Shown here piece after piece: positions 39,801 through 47,699 of a DNA stretch of 64,000 nt. The notes under the pieces are model-generated. The model did not search any database and was not told the DNA's origin. It saw only the letters and a program-made list of their open reading frames with translations. Position numbers and translations under genes: made by a program. How positions within the stretch are numbered: position 1 is the first letter of the stretch; each line of letters opens with the position of its first letter. The DNA comes from Sipunculus nudus (lineage: Eukaryota > Annelida > Sipuncula > Golfingiida > Sipunculidae): contig CM049314.1 of NCBI GenBank assembly GCA_026874595.1, forward strand, positions 1,075,318 to 1,139,317, in the 5' to 3' direction.

Positions 39801-40867
39801 CACTAGTGTATAAACAGTCGTTATGCTTCACACTTGATTAAATTTAATCAATTGCAAATCCTTTAATATGACATCTCATGAGTTGTTTGTGCTTTCACAC
39901 ATTGTTTGTTTGTTTGCTCACATGCACACTAGTATATAAACAGCTGTTATGCTAAAGAGGTAAGCTAAGTTAATTTAATACCTTAAATCAAAGAATCTGC
40001 ATATATCCTTTGATATGACATCTAATAAGTTGTTCGTGCTTTCACACACTACCCATGGTCTGCTCATAAGCATATATAAGCAACTGATATGCCAGTCAAC
40101 TTCAGTTCAAATCCTACAGTAACAGTCAATGTGTCCCAGCAAACACTTCACATTTTTTGTGTATATATTTCTTTTATTGTGATATGGAATAAGTATTTAG
40201 TATATATACAGTGGTCTTTGTTGTTATAATTTGTAAGCTAACTATATTTGCAATTTGTCCCCCCCCACACCCTGTAAATATCACAATTTTTATCACAAAA
40301 ACTATTTAAAACTACCCTGTAAATATCACAATGTGGACTTTTAATACCTACTCAACATACTTATTAGGACATATTACTTTGTATAACTAATTCATAAAAT
40401 GATGGATATACTGTGTGTATTTTATTGTATGGTGAGATTAAACCCTCGTGAAACAGTGAAAAAGTGTTAACCTCGCGATTATGAAGCCAACCCTAGTCTA
40501 GATGCGTGCAATATATAGACCCGGAATTTCGAAGTCAATATCATAAATGAGACGGAGACCTTTTTTTTAAACCAAGACCGAGACCCGCAGACATTGATCT
40601 CGACACCCGAACCGGTTCCAAAACCGACATTAATGTCTGAAGCCCTTACCACGCATGCCCCCCCCCCCCCTACACACACACACTCCCTATCGCTCATAGA
40701 TATTCGCCTAGAATATCTGCCAGAGACGCCACTCAATGCTTTCAATCAGATATGGTTCTGCACCATCAGACTTACCCGGTGTAATCCACCATGGCTGTAA
40801 TCCTGTAATTCCCGACGCAGCCAATCAGAATTGCGAGCTGCAGGAGCAGCTGTCTGGGCGATGTCAT
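21125..40867 (-). CDS. Secreted procarboxypeptidase A/B-like (M14A), 3'-partial, nine exons
   Basis: Zinc metallocarboxypeptidases of this family remove C-terminal residues from peptides, usually as secreted digestive zymogens. Nine exons join in phase (92+79+140+91+102+99+114+103+137 nt) to 319 codons. In order they show a hydrophobic signal peptide (residues about 7-20), an M14 propeptide with GGSIDVLI, a basic activation site (GRLKR), IGKTYENR, the zinc motif [26 protein letters not shown], a cysteine pair (SACFG and DPCS), and the third zinc ligand in IHNYLQ. These match CPA His69, Glu72, Arg127, Asn144, Arg145, Cys138/Cys161, His196 and Tyr198. The family is usually about 420 residues. 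The missing C-terminal part, with Tyr248, Glu270 and the specificity residue 255, is outside the window, so A-type versus B-type cannot be decided. In place of the usual HSYSQ it has HNYLQ, inside the minisatellite-derived segment. Confidence 0.93.
21262..22098 (-). other. Carboxypeptidase intron 8
   Basis: About 840 bp. It contains a (TA)n and (TTA)n tract at about 21463-21541 followed by a short (TG)n, and otherwise AT-rich sequence with no recognisable element. Confidence 0.8.
21463..21541. repeat. (TTA)n-(TA)n microsatellite
   Basis: A run of ATT/TTA triplets passes into a long TA dinucleotide tract, then TGTGTGTG. It lies inside intron 8. Confidence 0.97.
22099..22201 (-). CDS. Carboxypeptidase exon 8: RLWRKNR and DLNRNF
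   Basis: Acceptor TTTGATTGCAG, donor A|GTAGGT. It encodes [18 protein letters not shown], then [16 protein letters not shown]. Arg of WRK corresponds to Arg127 of CPA and the Asn-Arg pair to Asn144-Arg145, which hold the substrate carboxylate. One base carries over and completes a Ser codon with exon 9. Confidence 0.93.
22604..22717 (-). CDS. Carboxypeptidase exon 7: NPDGY segment
   Basis: Encodes [18 protein letters not shown], then [17 protein letters not shown] and HVQ, 38 codons in phase 0, matching the VxNPDGF strand of CPA. Donor CAG|GTAGGT. The acceptor is unusual: the AG at 22719-22718 is preceded by an uninterrupted (TA)n tract and no polypyrimidine run. An exact 114-nt open stretch in the right phase supports this boundary. 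Confidence 0.9.
22720..22755. repeat. (TA)n microsatellite abutting the exon 7 acceptor
   Basis: A pure TA dinucleotide tract ends directly at the splice-acceptor AG of the NPDGY exon on the minus strand. Confidence 0.97.
23124..23222 (-). CDS. Carboxypeptidase exon 6: HAREW zinc motif
   Basis: Encodes [16 protein letters not shown], then [12 protein letters not shown], then VVINS, 33 codons in phase 0. The His and Glu of HARE are the first two zinc ligands, and its Arg matches Arg71 of CPA. Donor TCG|GTAGGT. The start is less certain. ACAAG at 23223 is used here, but an AG at 23233-23232 would add three in-frame codons (I-H-K). Both sites have a weak pyrimidine tract. Confidence 0.9.
23223..25840. 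other. Carboxypeptidase intron 5, right of exon 6: no gene seen
   Basis: Mostly AT-rich unique-looking DNA. It contains two imperfect copies of a roughly 46-bp phrase (ACAGGTCTGTACAACRACGA) at about 23338-23420 and a (CA)n-(TA)n tract at 23485-23515. An open stretch at 23848-24108 on the plus strand has no recognisable domain and I do not call it a gene. Confidence 0.6.
25845..26640 (+). pseudogene. Dead non-LTR retrotransposon (LINE) reverse transcriptase fragment
   Basis: The plus strand holds broken pieces of a LINE reverse transcriptase in the correct order. Around 25895-26030 it reads [20 protein letters not shown] and LIKNCISES, matching the RT block with D-T-V-S-H-D-I-L-L. Near 26090-26140 it reads [14 protein letters not shown], the degenerate GSILGPLLFxIYINDL block. 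At 26490-26615 it reads [16 protein letters not shown], then [11 protein letters not shown] and IIQRLQN, the thumb-region block. There are frameshifts and an in-frame TGA, and the catalytic YADD box is not recognisable. It lies antisense within carboxypeptidase intron 5. The clade (CR1/jockey-like) is a guess. Confidence 0.8.
26824..26985 (+). mobile_element. hAT-like transposon end, fragment
   Basis: Begins CAGGGGCTGATCCAGAATTT, a pattern common at the ends of invertebrate hAT-type elements, followed by GAGGGGTCCAACCC. No matching inverted end or target duplication was found on the right, so this looks like one truncated end. Confidence 0.4.
26993..27042. repeat. 50-bp perfect palindrome
   Basis: Two 22-bp arms beginning ATGTTATGAAACATG and ending GAAATATA face each other across a 6-bp centre. 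The palindrome lies 60 bp downstream of the exon 5 donor on the transcribed strand and could form a strong hairpin in the intron RNA. Confidence 0.92.
27102..27203 (-). CDS. Carboxypeptidase exon 5: IGKTYENR segment
   Basis: Acceptor ATTATTTTCAG, donor AGG|GTAAGG, 34 codons in phase 0. It encodes [19 protein letters not shown] then [15 protein letters not shown], equal to the IGxSxEGRP region of CPA that precedes the zinc motif. Confidence 0.93.
27516..29125. repeat. 1.6-kb GA-rich low-complexity block in intron 4
   Basis: The plus strand is almost entirely purine, in GAGA, GACA and AAAGAGAGACA phrases, interrupted only by the tRNA-like insert at about 28175-28325. In the carboxypeptidase transcript (minus strand) this is a 1.6-kb pyrimidine-rich CUCU tract. 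Apparent proteins of up to about 547 residues made of Ser, Leu and Val, or of Arg and Glu, are artefacts of the dinucleotide bias. Confidence 0.95.
28175..28325 (+). mobile_element. tRNA-derived SINE head inside the GA-rich block
   Basis: This is the only complex sequence in the block. It has an A-box-like TAGCGAACCGGTTGG (28238-28252) and a perfect B box GGTTCGATTCC (28280-28290), spaced as in a tRNA gene. GCCGGACTTGTGCGCC lies at the anticodon-arm position. After CCCTGAGAAAATT it passes directly into (GA)n. Lack of a clean cloverleaf argues for a SINE rather than a working tRNA gene. Confidence 0.65.
29281..29334. repeat. Short GA-rich tract
   Basis: A further AGAGAGA run separated from the main block by about 150 bp of TG-rich sequence, still inside intron 4 and about 70 bp downstream of the exon 4 donor on the transcribed strand. 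Confidence 0.9.
29403..29493 (-). CDS. Carboxypeptidase exon 4: activation site and start of the catalytic domain
   Basis: Acceptor GATTTCAG, donor GAG|GTAATC. It encodes [10 protein letters not shown], the basic stretch GRLKR and then [11 protein letters not shown]. Trypsin-like cleavage after the KR pair would release the mature enzyme, and QYHTYDE matches the family's YHTL-E motif at the start of the catalytic domain. Confidence 0.92.
30056..30195 (-). CDS. Carboxypeptidase exon 3: propeptide core
   Basis: Acceptor CGCAAACAG, donor AA|GTAAGG. It encodes [19 protein letters not shown] and then an amphipathic helix ending EISDVE. The W-containing strand, the GGSIDV turn and the final I-x-DVE are the usual M14 propeptide landmarks. 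Two bases (AA) carry over and form Asn with exon 4. Confidence 0.93.
30200..30950. other. Carboxypeptidase intron 2, left part: no feature seen
   Basis: AT-rich DNA with a C homopolymer at 30741-30756 followed by an AC-rich stretch. No coding signal or recognisable element. Confidence 0.6.
30950..32190 (-). mobile_element. Bivalve-type interspersed repeat, minus-strand copy
   Basis: Read on the minus strand it begins near 32190 with GTCAACTAAGG and GTCCGTCG/GTCCGGCC-rich sequence, then TTAGCAGGGCACAATCGTAACC. It passes into modules carrying AAGGTCAAAGGTCA-type phrases (31000-31410). The same start and modules occur on the plus strand at 48835 and 51522. No coding capacity is seen. Exact ends are unclear and the internal order may be rearranged. 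Confidence 0.6.
32579..32657 (-). CDS. Carboxypeptidase exon 2: start of propeptide
   Basis: Acceptor TTTTTTTTCAG, donor ATG|GTAAGT. It encodes [15 protein letters not shown] and onward, the first strand and helix of the M14 activation peptide. The phase agrees with exon 1 (two bases carried over) and exon 3 (phase 0). Exon 1 lies 8.1 kb upstream, across an intron holding the 86-bp and roughly 42-bp arrays. Confidence 0.92.
32833..33786. repeat. 86-bp tandem array, about 11 units
   Basis: Units containing ACATGATGATACAATGG and ACTTGTGGGATCCTAAATTT recur every 86 bp. Variant marks recur every 344 bp, so four units form a higher-order repeat: TTTAATCC at 32958/33302, CACGTGG at 33131/33475, GGGAACC at 33243/33587. 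The array starts about 175 bp upstream of exon 2, in intron 1. Confidence 0.95.
33810..33851. repeat. (CT)n microsatellite
   Basis: A pure CT tract directly following the 86-bp array. Confidence 0.97.
33860..38600. other. Carboxypeptidase intron 1, central part: no gene recognised
   Basis: AT-rich sequence. An inverted pair of GGTCGTAATT-type phrases at 34565-34632 (TACGACCACC ... GGTGGTCGTA) resembles the end of a pogo/Tigger-like transposon. The next 270 bp are open on the minus strand (34638-34901, with [19 protein letters not shown]), but I recognise no domain. The minus-strand open stretch at 35654-35974 is unlike any protein I know. I see nothing else I can support. Confidence 0.5.
38520..38580. 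repeat. CGCGAGGGTTTCAAAT transposon-end fragment
   Basis: TCCGCGAGGGTTTCAAATTC followed by TTTTCGCGAAAGG. The same phrase occurs inverted at 43646-43712 and in degraded form at 43355-43385 and 40444-40480, so it belongs to a dispersed family. Confidence 0.5.
38625..39378. repeat. 41-43 bp tandem array, about 18 units
   Basis: Units contain AACTGATGCTGTGTGTATCTC and GGAAAGATATTATAA. Unit length and sequence vary slightly. It sits in intron 1. Confidence 0.95.
39396..39500. repeat. GC-rich hairpin and short direct repeat
   Basis: GCCGGCAGTTTAGC (39408-39421) pairs with GCTAAACAGCCGGC (39428-39441) across TCACAG with one mismatch. The phrase GCCGGCAGT...CACAGGCT recurs about 53 bp on. It directly follows the previous array and is far more GC-rich than its surroundings. 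Confidence 0.8.
39775..40110. repeat. Degenerate direct repeat of about 130 bp, two to three copies
   Basis: GCACACTAGT-TATAAACAG...GTTATGC and ATATGACATCT...GTGCTTTCACACA occur at 39800-39900 and 39925-40055, with a shorter third piece at 40060-40100. Confidence 0.7.
40776..40867 (-). CDS. Carboxypeptidase exon 1: signal peptide
   Basis: Starts with ATG at 40867-40865 and reads [16 protein letters not shown], a short charged n-region followed by a hydrophobic core typical of a secretory signal. It ends ACC GG before the donor GTAAGT, leaving two bases that pair with the single leading base of exon 2 to make a Gly codon. The following MVDYTG runs into the propeptide start (AKVFRV), as in other M14 zymogens. 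Confidence 0.88.
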
Positions 40868-40925
40868 GCTGGAGCCGTTCTCGGCACCTGGCCGCTCATA
40901 CGACGCACCCTGTGTAACAAAAGTT

Positions 40926-40935
40926 ATTATATATA
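40926..40935 (-). promoter_or_regulatory. TATA-like box upstream of carboxypeptidase
   Basis: TATATATAAT on the minus strand ends about 60 bp before the start codon. A start site about 30 bp downstream would lie near 40900 and give a leader of roughly 30 nt, normal for a digestive-enzyme gene. The alternative is that TTGTTACACAG at about 40911 is a splice acceptor and a 5'-UTR exon lies further right. Confidence 0.4.
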
Positions 40936-40939
40936 CAGT

Positions 40940-41567
40940 ATGAACCAAACACCACACATGTACGTGTCGACCCCCTTGAGAATGCGGATATAATTGGTGG
41001 GTATTCAGTTTTCAGCATAAGGATGTTATACGTGACGTAAATTATAGGGAAGTACAGTAATCAAGACCACAGTCTCTCTTCTGCCGTATTCGCTTCCCGC
41101 AATGTGACTAGGAAGTTGTTTTATACAATCTGACGATCTTATTAGCATATTTCGTGGTTGCCACCCTTCTCACATGGCTACACATCGCGTGGGGGGGGGG
41201 GGGGGGGGGGTATGAGTTTGTTATTACACGTATATCAGTGTTTACGGTAATGCAGTAAAATGTGTTTCTCTATATCTTTCAGGCTGTTTGTACATTTAAT
41301 CGAGTCTTATATATGCTTGGCCCCGCCTTTAAACATCATATCATATCATATCATACATGATATTTTCAACACTCTGTTATGAACCATAAGTTTTCTTGTG
41401 TTATGCCATGCTTTAAACAATTTATATGGGGTTGTCATGAGAGTGGGGTGTAGTGGCCCGTCCAAGGTGGATGGTTTTCTCCGGGTCCTCCTGTTTCCTT
41501 CACCTCTACAGACTACCGAACGCTACCATCCGAGCCATGCGAATTAGTTACAGTTATAAGTTTATAG

Positions 41568-41570
<3 letters not shown>
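40940..41570. other. Upstream of carboxypeptidase: no further gene seen
   Basis: Contains a G homopolymer at about 41191-41210 and a (CATAT)n stretch near 41335. No other feature is supported. Confidence 0.6.
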
Positions 41571-41609
<39 letters not shown>

Positions 41610-41636
41610 TTTATTATTATTATTATTATTATTATT
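41570..41636. repeat. (TA)n-(TTA)n microsatellite
   Basis: A TA dinucleotide run followed by ATT triplets, like the tract at 21463. Confidence 0.97.
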
Positions 41637-41732
41637 GACCGGCCTATTGTTTTCGTACTGGCCTCAGAGATTTAGGTAGGAATACTGAACAAGCCGGTTC
41701 ATTGTATTCTGTGGTTGGTATAATGCTCATGT

Positions 41733-43299
41733 GATCTGAAAATACCTAGTAGGTAAAATTTTTGTAAAAATCTAGTTTTACCCATTTTTGAACTTACTAG
41801 GTTTTGCCTATTTATTTTGTGAGACTGAAGTGTAGATATCTCTTACCATTTAGCATTTATTGCTCTGGAATAACCTAGCAAGTCACAAAACCATCCAAGA
41901 GTAATCCGGAAAAACCTAGCTATCTGGAAAAACCTATTAAAATAAATAAAAGTGTGGAAAAACCTAGTAAAATAAATAAGCAAGAAAACTAGTTTTCAGT
42001 ACATGCTTAATTTTATTCATTAAAATAAAAGATTCAGTAGATTTGATAAAATAAAAAAATCTTTTCAAAATGTACTATACGCACTGTTGGTTGAATTAGG
42101 GACAAACAATATGGTCAGGCTAATTACTATCTCAGCTGTAGTTTATTACTGGAAATAATATTCAACTTCATACCTGATGAAGTTTTTACACTTCTGAAGT
42201 AAGGAATTCTTATCTGATGATCATCCAAACTTTCTAAGCAATACATCACTTTGCGGACACAATTAAATGTGCACTTTAATTACCGAACCCTGGTGGTACA
42301 ATATAAAATCTAAAATGTAGCAAAAGCCTAGAATAAGAATGAATCAATTACACAAAATTACAACATTCATCTACTTTATGCAGGGCAGAGCGGAATTAAG
42401 CCTGCCAAGAGGGGAAGCTGGCAAAGCTGCGCCAAGGCAAGCTGCCTGGAGCGGGTTACATAACACCGTTGAAAGCTGTACTAGATGGGGCTTGATGTAA
42501 ACAACACTTGACATGGTGTATGAAAACCTAAATAAAAGCTACTCTTTTCAATCAATTCCCTTGAAATTTCAGATTTTAAAAGATTATTATGTATATGTGC
42601 TATGAAAAATTAATCAACAGTGCTTACAGGGAAAAAACGTGCCGTGGCCTACGAGGAAATTCAAGTGAATGATGAAAATTCTGATATTGCTCAGTTATTT
42701 TTTTTTTTATATTGTTTAATTGAATGCAGCCTGGCTTCCTATTTTCTCTTGTTTATAAAGGGTTTGCCACAAGACTGTTATAAGTAAAGTAAGTTCTGCT
42801 TAAAGACTTTAGTCAATTACCCTAATAAACTAAGTCACTTCAGACTGCGCTATGGCAGAATCCAGGGGAGGTATTCCAGAAAATGATGGAGATGCTTATA
42901 AAGTTCAATAAGTTCAATAGAACCTGTTATTTAAATACAGCTGACCCATTGTATTATATTGCCAAATTTAGTTTATGATCATTTCGACATGACTACTTTT
43001 GCTTTAGATAAGTTCTGTTCAATAAAACAAGTACATTTTGACACACTTGGTTTTTGTTGATAAAATTTTGTCAGAGGCTGTGCATGTTTTATCAGATAAA
43101 ACCTAGGAAGTCGTTTTGTCGCCAATAAGAATAAGTGAGCTGAAAAATGCCAAATGCACTGAAAGCACTTCACATTTTTTAGATCTGAATTGCCAAAATT
43201 AAATTCCTAATATCTTTCAGCAGCTTAGTCCATGGTCCAAAAGTTTTCCGGCGATTTCTCAAATTTGTGCAAGACAGACTTACTAGGTATTTCCAGATC
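41733..43299. mobile_element. Unclassified element with terminal inverted repeats, about 1.57 kb
   Basis: The left end GATCTGAAAATACCTAGTAGG is matched by the inverted right end GATCTGGAAATACCTAGTAAG with two mismatches. Inside, near the left end, AAAAACCTAG/AATACCTAG motifs recur in both orientations (41740-41990). A 64-codon open stretch at 43173-42979 on the minus strand (FLLATKRLPRFYL, KCTCFIEQNLSK) has no domain I know. I found no clear target-site duplication. Confidence 0.6.
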
Positions 43300-43344
43300 C
43301 CATGAGAATGTTTGGGGGGTTTCAATTTCATGATTTCCATTTTT

Positions 43345-43715
43345 TTTAGTGTTTAGCGAGGGTTTCCTTTTCGCGATCATACCATATTAAATTCTACACA
43401 AAGCAAACCATTATTATATGAATTATTTATCTCAAATAAAATATGTTGAAACTCTAAATGTTTTGACGGGGACCGAAGGGAAGATCGAACGATCCTTCTG
43501 TTCATTAGTGGCAGAAAATTTGGAAGATCTGATTTCATTTACTATAGCAGTGTTTGTACATACAAGATCTATTTTATGTATTTTAAATACCAGTCTTTGG
43601 ACTTGCCTCCCACGATAGGACCTCATATTCAAGAAGGTTTAATATATTCGCGATAATTCCCCTTTCGCGAATATCGCGGATTTGAAACCCTCGCGAAGAA
43701 AAAGTCCACCACAGT
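43345..43715. mobile_element. Small element with inverted CGCGAGGGTTTC ends
   Basis: AGCGAGGGTTTCCTTTTCGCG (43357 on) faces its inverse at 43646-43712, which reads on the minus strand CTTCGCGAGGGTTTCAAATC and starts ACTGTGGTGGAC. The arms are imperfect, suggesting an old non-autonomous DNA transposon. Confidence 0.45.
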
Positions 43716-43854
43716 ATTTTAATGAACGGACATGCATATACAGCGTTAACAACAATTTACAGTCACTATGTTTTTTTTTAGTTTTAAAATGAAAACAGTA
43801 CACATAATTAAACATTACACACACCCTGACACACGCCGGCACCTTCAGACATCA

Positions 43855-44700
43855 TTGGACCCTATATAGTATGCTTTCAAAATGATTCCATGCGGTGCGT
43901 CACTGAGCACTGTGACGTCATACATGCATTCAGGGTGGCCGATGCAGCACATGCCAAGTTGATGTTACTAGCCGTCTCACGTCGTATCGCGTGGGCCTGA
44001 GGTACCTACAGCCCTCTGATAATTACGCTCCCGAGGCAGAAGAAATCTTGCGCTTTAAAAGAAGCTAGTGATTTTCCCGCTGCCTGGTTTGACCGTTTAT
44101 GATACATTTAGACACTAGATGGTGGGTCGTAGTCTGGCAGCCAACCAAATGCCAGTAAAAAAACACTCGACATGCATCATGGCTCCGCCCATAGCTGAGC
44201 TTCAAGTGCGCTTCAAGTGCACTCAAGTGGTTACTCTTCGTAAAAAATAGTCGCATTTTAATTGCTGCCTCTACGTTCTCGCATCTTCTACCGATACGAT
44301 TATGACATTACGACTATGTTAGCGTATCCATGTATCCGTTTGCCAGCAAAACGGAAACCAGCCAGCGAGGTGTGCACGGAACCTATGTTGTTTTATTTCG
44401 TTTGAATTACAGTTCACCGGCCGGGCATCCTATGTACACAAGGACATGTGAAAACCACGTGAGGGGCCATTCACTTTGAGCCTGTGGCCTATTCAAACGG
44501 TTGCCGGGGCGATGAGCTGTCACTCAAAACGAAATGAACAACATTGGCTCCGTGTATTCTTCGCTAGGCTGGTAAACCGTCTGGTCTTGCAGCACAAGGT
44601 CTCATCTGATTGGACCAAAATACAGTGCTCCCCTCTGGTGTAGCGATTCAGGATACAAGGTCAAAACAAACAGCGCTAACGATATAGGTAGTAGGCCTGT
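43855..44700. promoter_or_regulatory. CpG-richer stretch with CRE and GC-box motifs
   Basis: A perfect TGACGTCA lies at 43913-43920, CTCCGCCC at 44183-44190 and an ATTGG box near 44543. CpG is denser here than in neighbouring DNA. This could be a promoter or an unmethylated region, but no transcript start or exon is attached to it. Confidence 0.25.
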
Positions 44701-45814
44701 AGGTAAAGCGCTGTGTAAAGAGCGTAGCTGATAATATGCTTGTCCGGTTAATATAATTTAACATAACATGATATTATATAAAATTTTCTTATACCGGTAT
44801 AATATTATATCTTAGATTTAACTATGCAAAATATCACAAAAACCATTTTAACGTCTCCTGTCTTCCAAAAAAATCTATTAGTCTACAAATGTGTAATATG
44901 AAAGAAAAATATCAAATGTTACAACAAAATATGATGTTCCTTAAACACTTAACCATACCTGTCTCCTAACATTATCTACCGGGCTACATCACACTATATA
45001 CTATATAACATTACTAGCTAAATACCACATATATACTCTGTATGTTGTCTCTTTCCTATGCTGCGTACCCGCTTTACCTGCCCTTCGTATAATAGCTTGC
45101 ACCGGAACTGATCGAACATTTCCTTCTCAGTACACTTTACTTTAAAAGTGTTTGACGTTTGATCTCCCTGCTGTCATTGGTAACTTACTGTAATCAATAA
45201 CATTATACAATCTCTCTCGCGTCTGACGCCTTAAGTTTTTTTTGTATCGGTGACATAGACATTGTTGTTTTAGAAAAGTGCACTTGAAAACTGAAGATTG
45301 TTAAGCACATGTTCCCATAACATGTTTTTTTTCTAGTATTATTACCTCCGTCAGGTTTGTGCGTTTGTTCATAACATAACTCAGGCAAACATGCAAGGGA
45401 TTTTATTAGATTTTAAGGACATTTCGGGAATGACCAATAAATAACAAATTAGATTTTGGTGATGACCCGATTTATTACCCGGATTCAGGAACGACATCAA
45501 TGAATATTCACAAATGTAGAGTTACTTATTCACGAATAACCGGGGAATATGGACCGAATAAGTGAATACAAACACGGTATTGGTGGCATCCCACAATGGG
45601 GATCCTCCATATGGCGGAGGCTTGCATTCCTTAGAATGCAGATTTCTAGTTTGTAGGATAAATCCATTGTGTCTATTTGGCTCTGTCTATTTCAGGCAGA
45701 ACCATGGAATCGGAATGCTGCAAGATTAAAAGGAGGTCTGGATTTCATATTAGCGGGGTTTGGAGATCATTTTATATCAGAGGGGTTTGGGGATCAATTT
45801 AATAGGGTTTGGAA
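44700..45814. other. No feature recognised
   Basis: AT-rich DNA with scattered short open stretches that show no domain. Confidence 0.6.
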
Positions 45815-45919
45815 CAGTGGCGTCAATTTTTCTTCCAGGGTGGGGGGATGACTTTGTATATACAGATACACACACACATATATATACCTGTTTCAGTGTG
45901 TCAGCGTGACATATTCGAC

Positions 45920-45972
<53 letters not shown>

Positions 45973-46232
45973 GTAATATTTTAAATAATTATAATGTGTT
46001 AGAAAATAAGTTATTTTGTGAATTCTAAGCAAGGTTTAGATATAACATTATTTAGTTCATGGAGCCAAATCTTTAATTCTATTTATAAATATATTTCATT
46101 TGCTATATTATAATATTATTCTCTGAAAAGTGGGGGGGGGGGGGGTGGTGGATGATTACATTGGCCAACCCCCCTTGCCAAAAATTGGGCGGGGGTATAT
46201 ATACCCCCATCCCCCCTATATTGACGCCCCTG
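45815..46232. mobile_element. hAT-type MITE, 418 bp, with intact target duplication
   Basis: Ends CAGTGGCGTCAAT and ATTGACGCCCCTG are inverted repeats. They are flanked on both sides by the 8-bp direct repeat GTTTGGAA (45807-45814 and 46233-46240), the length typical of hAT insertions. Inside are a (CA)n, a long (TA)n (45923-45971), a G run and no coding capacity. An unbroken target duplication suggests a fairly young insertion. Confidence 0.85.
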
Positions 46233-46240
46233 GTTTGGAA

Positions 46241-47150
46241 CAACCAGAGGACAAACAATAAACCGAGGTTCTGTAAAGCTTCAAAATTTTATCTTTGAAG
46301 ATATGATTGTATAATGTGAATAATAGACCAATCAGGTACGCTGCATGATCAGGTCAGCTGGTTCGAGATAGATCAATGATTGGCCAATCAGACGGTCGCT
46401 GAGGGATGAAGCAGATAAAATACCATTTTAAAGAACAGAGAACAATGAAAGGAATACTAGAAAATACTAAATATTGAAGAGATTGTACGTAAGGAGGCTC
46501 TGGTGGTCGGACCCAGTGTTGGAGATCATTCTTGACCTTGCAAAGTTTTGACTCAGAACCAGTCTCGGCCTTGGAAAGCAGTAACTCAACTGCAATATTG
46601 GTTAGATCATTTGAGTGTATTTCTGTGATTAGTACAATAAAGCAGGAACAAATGAAATACTAATAAACAGTTTATTTATGATTTTTCATACATAGTCCTC
46701 TATTTATAGATAATGGAACTAAACAAACAATATCTGTACTTAAAAATAAGGAATATTTCATCTTATATCAAGCTTCAATTATCTGGAACTTATGCAGTTA
46801 AATACTGCTTTATAAATGAAATACAACAGTTTTCACAAACTGCAATGCATGCACAGGAATGTTTTAAAAATTTGGTAAACACTCTTATAATTACAAATTT
46901 AATTCTCTTCGACCTTAAATACTGCATTCTGTTTTGCATGTCTTAACCAACATATTTTGAGATCCAGCATTTATTTTCAATGCTGATGCTGGCTTGCCTA
47001 GCTGATGGGCTACTGCATGCATGGCTGCTCCCACTCCCTCTTGATATTATAAGCCATCGCGGTGATTTTGCTGGACACCGGAGGTCCACTTCTACAGACA
47101 GTATAAATGTTTAAAAATATTTGATATTGGGTAAATGACACATAATGCAT
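46241..47150. other. No gene recognised
   Basis: Contains a TCTCGGCCTTGG phrase near 46563. Its reverse orientation (AAGACCGAGACC) occurs at 40573, so it is probably an old repeat. Nothing else is supported. Confidence 0.5.
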
Positions 47151-47159
47151 CTAAATGAT

Positions 47160-47690
47160 TTTAAGTTGGAAAGAATTAGTTTTAAGTAATTTGTAATTTG
47201 CACTGTATTGGAGAGCAATATATTTCATTTTTTAGATACAATTTATGTTTGAAAATATAACATTTTGGTCCCACTTGACAACTCAATTAAGTATCATTTG
47301 TAAAAAGAAATATAGATTAATATATAACACCCTGGGTGTTACTGTTTGAGAAAAAAAGGTATATATGACCCATATCTCCTACTTGCATCACAGGGTGTAG
47401 TTTGCAAGGTTTAAACTTAACAAAATGTTAAATGTTTTGAAATTTGCACTGTATGGTGAAAAATATATTTCCTTTTAAAAATAATTCCTCCTATATTTAA
47501 AAAAACAGTTTGGTCTCCCTCAACAACTGAATTAAGTACCATCTGTAAAGAAAAAATACACTAATATATATTTGACTGGGTGTTATTGTTCCAGGAAACA
47601 GGCACATGTACATATATGACTTACATCTAGTACTTGCATCATTGGCTGCAGTTTGGAGGGTCCTTTAAACTTTGGAGGCAAAGCAAGGAA
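47160..47690. repeat. Old direct duplication, about 250 bp times two
   Basis: Shared marks appear in order in 47190-47420 and 47440-47680: TTTGCACTGTAT, TTTGGTC...CAACT-AATTAAGTA, CTGGGTGTTA and ACTTGCATCA. The copies differ by many substitutions and indels. Confidence 0.75.
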
Positions 47691-47699
47691 AATATCATA

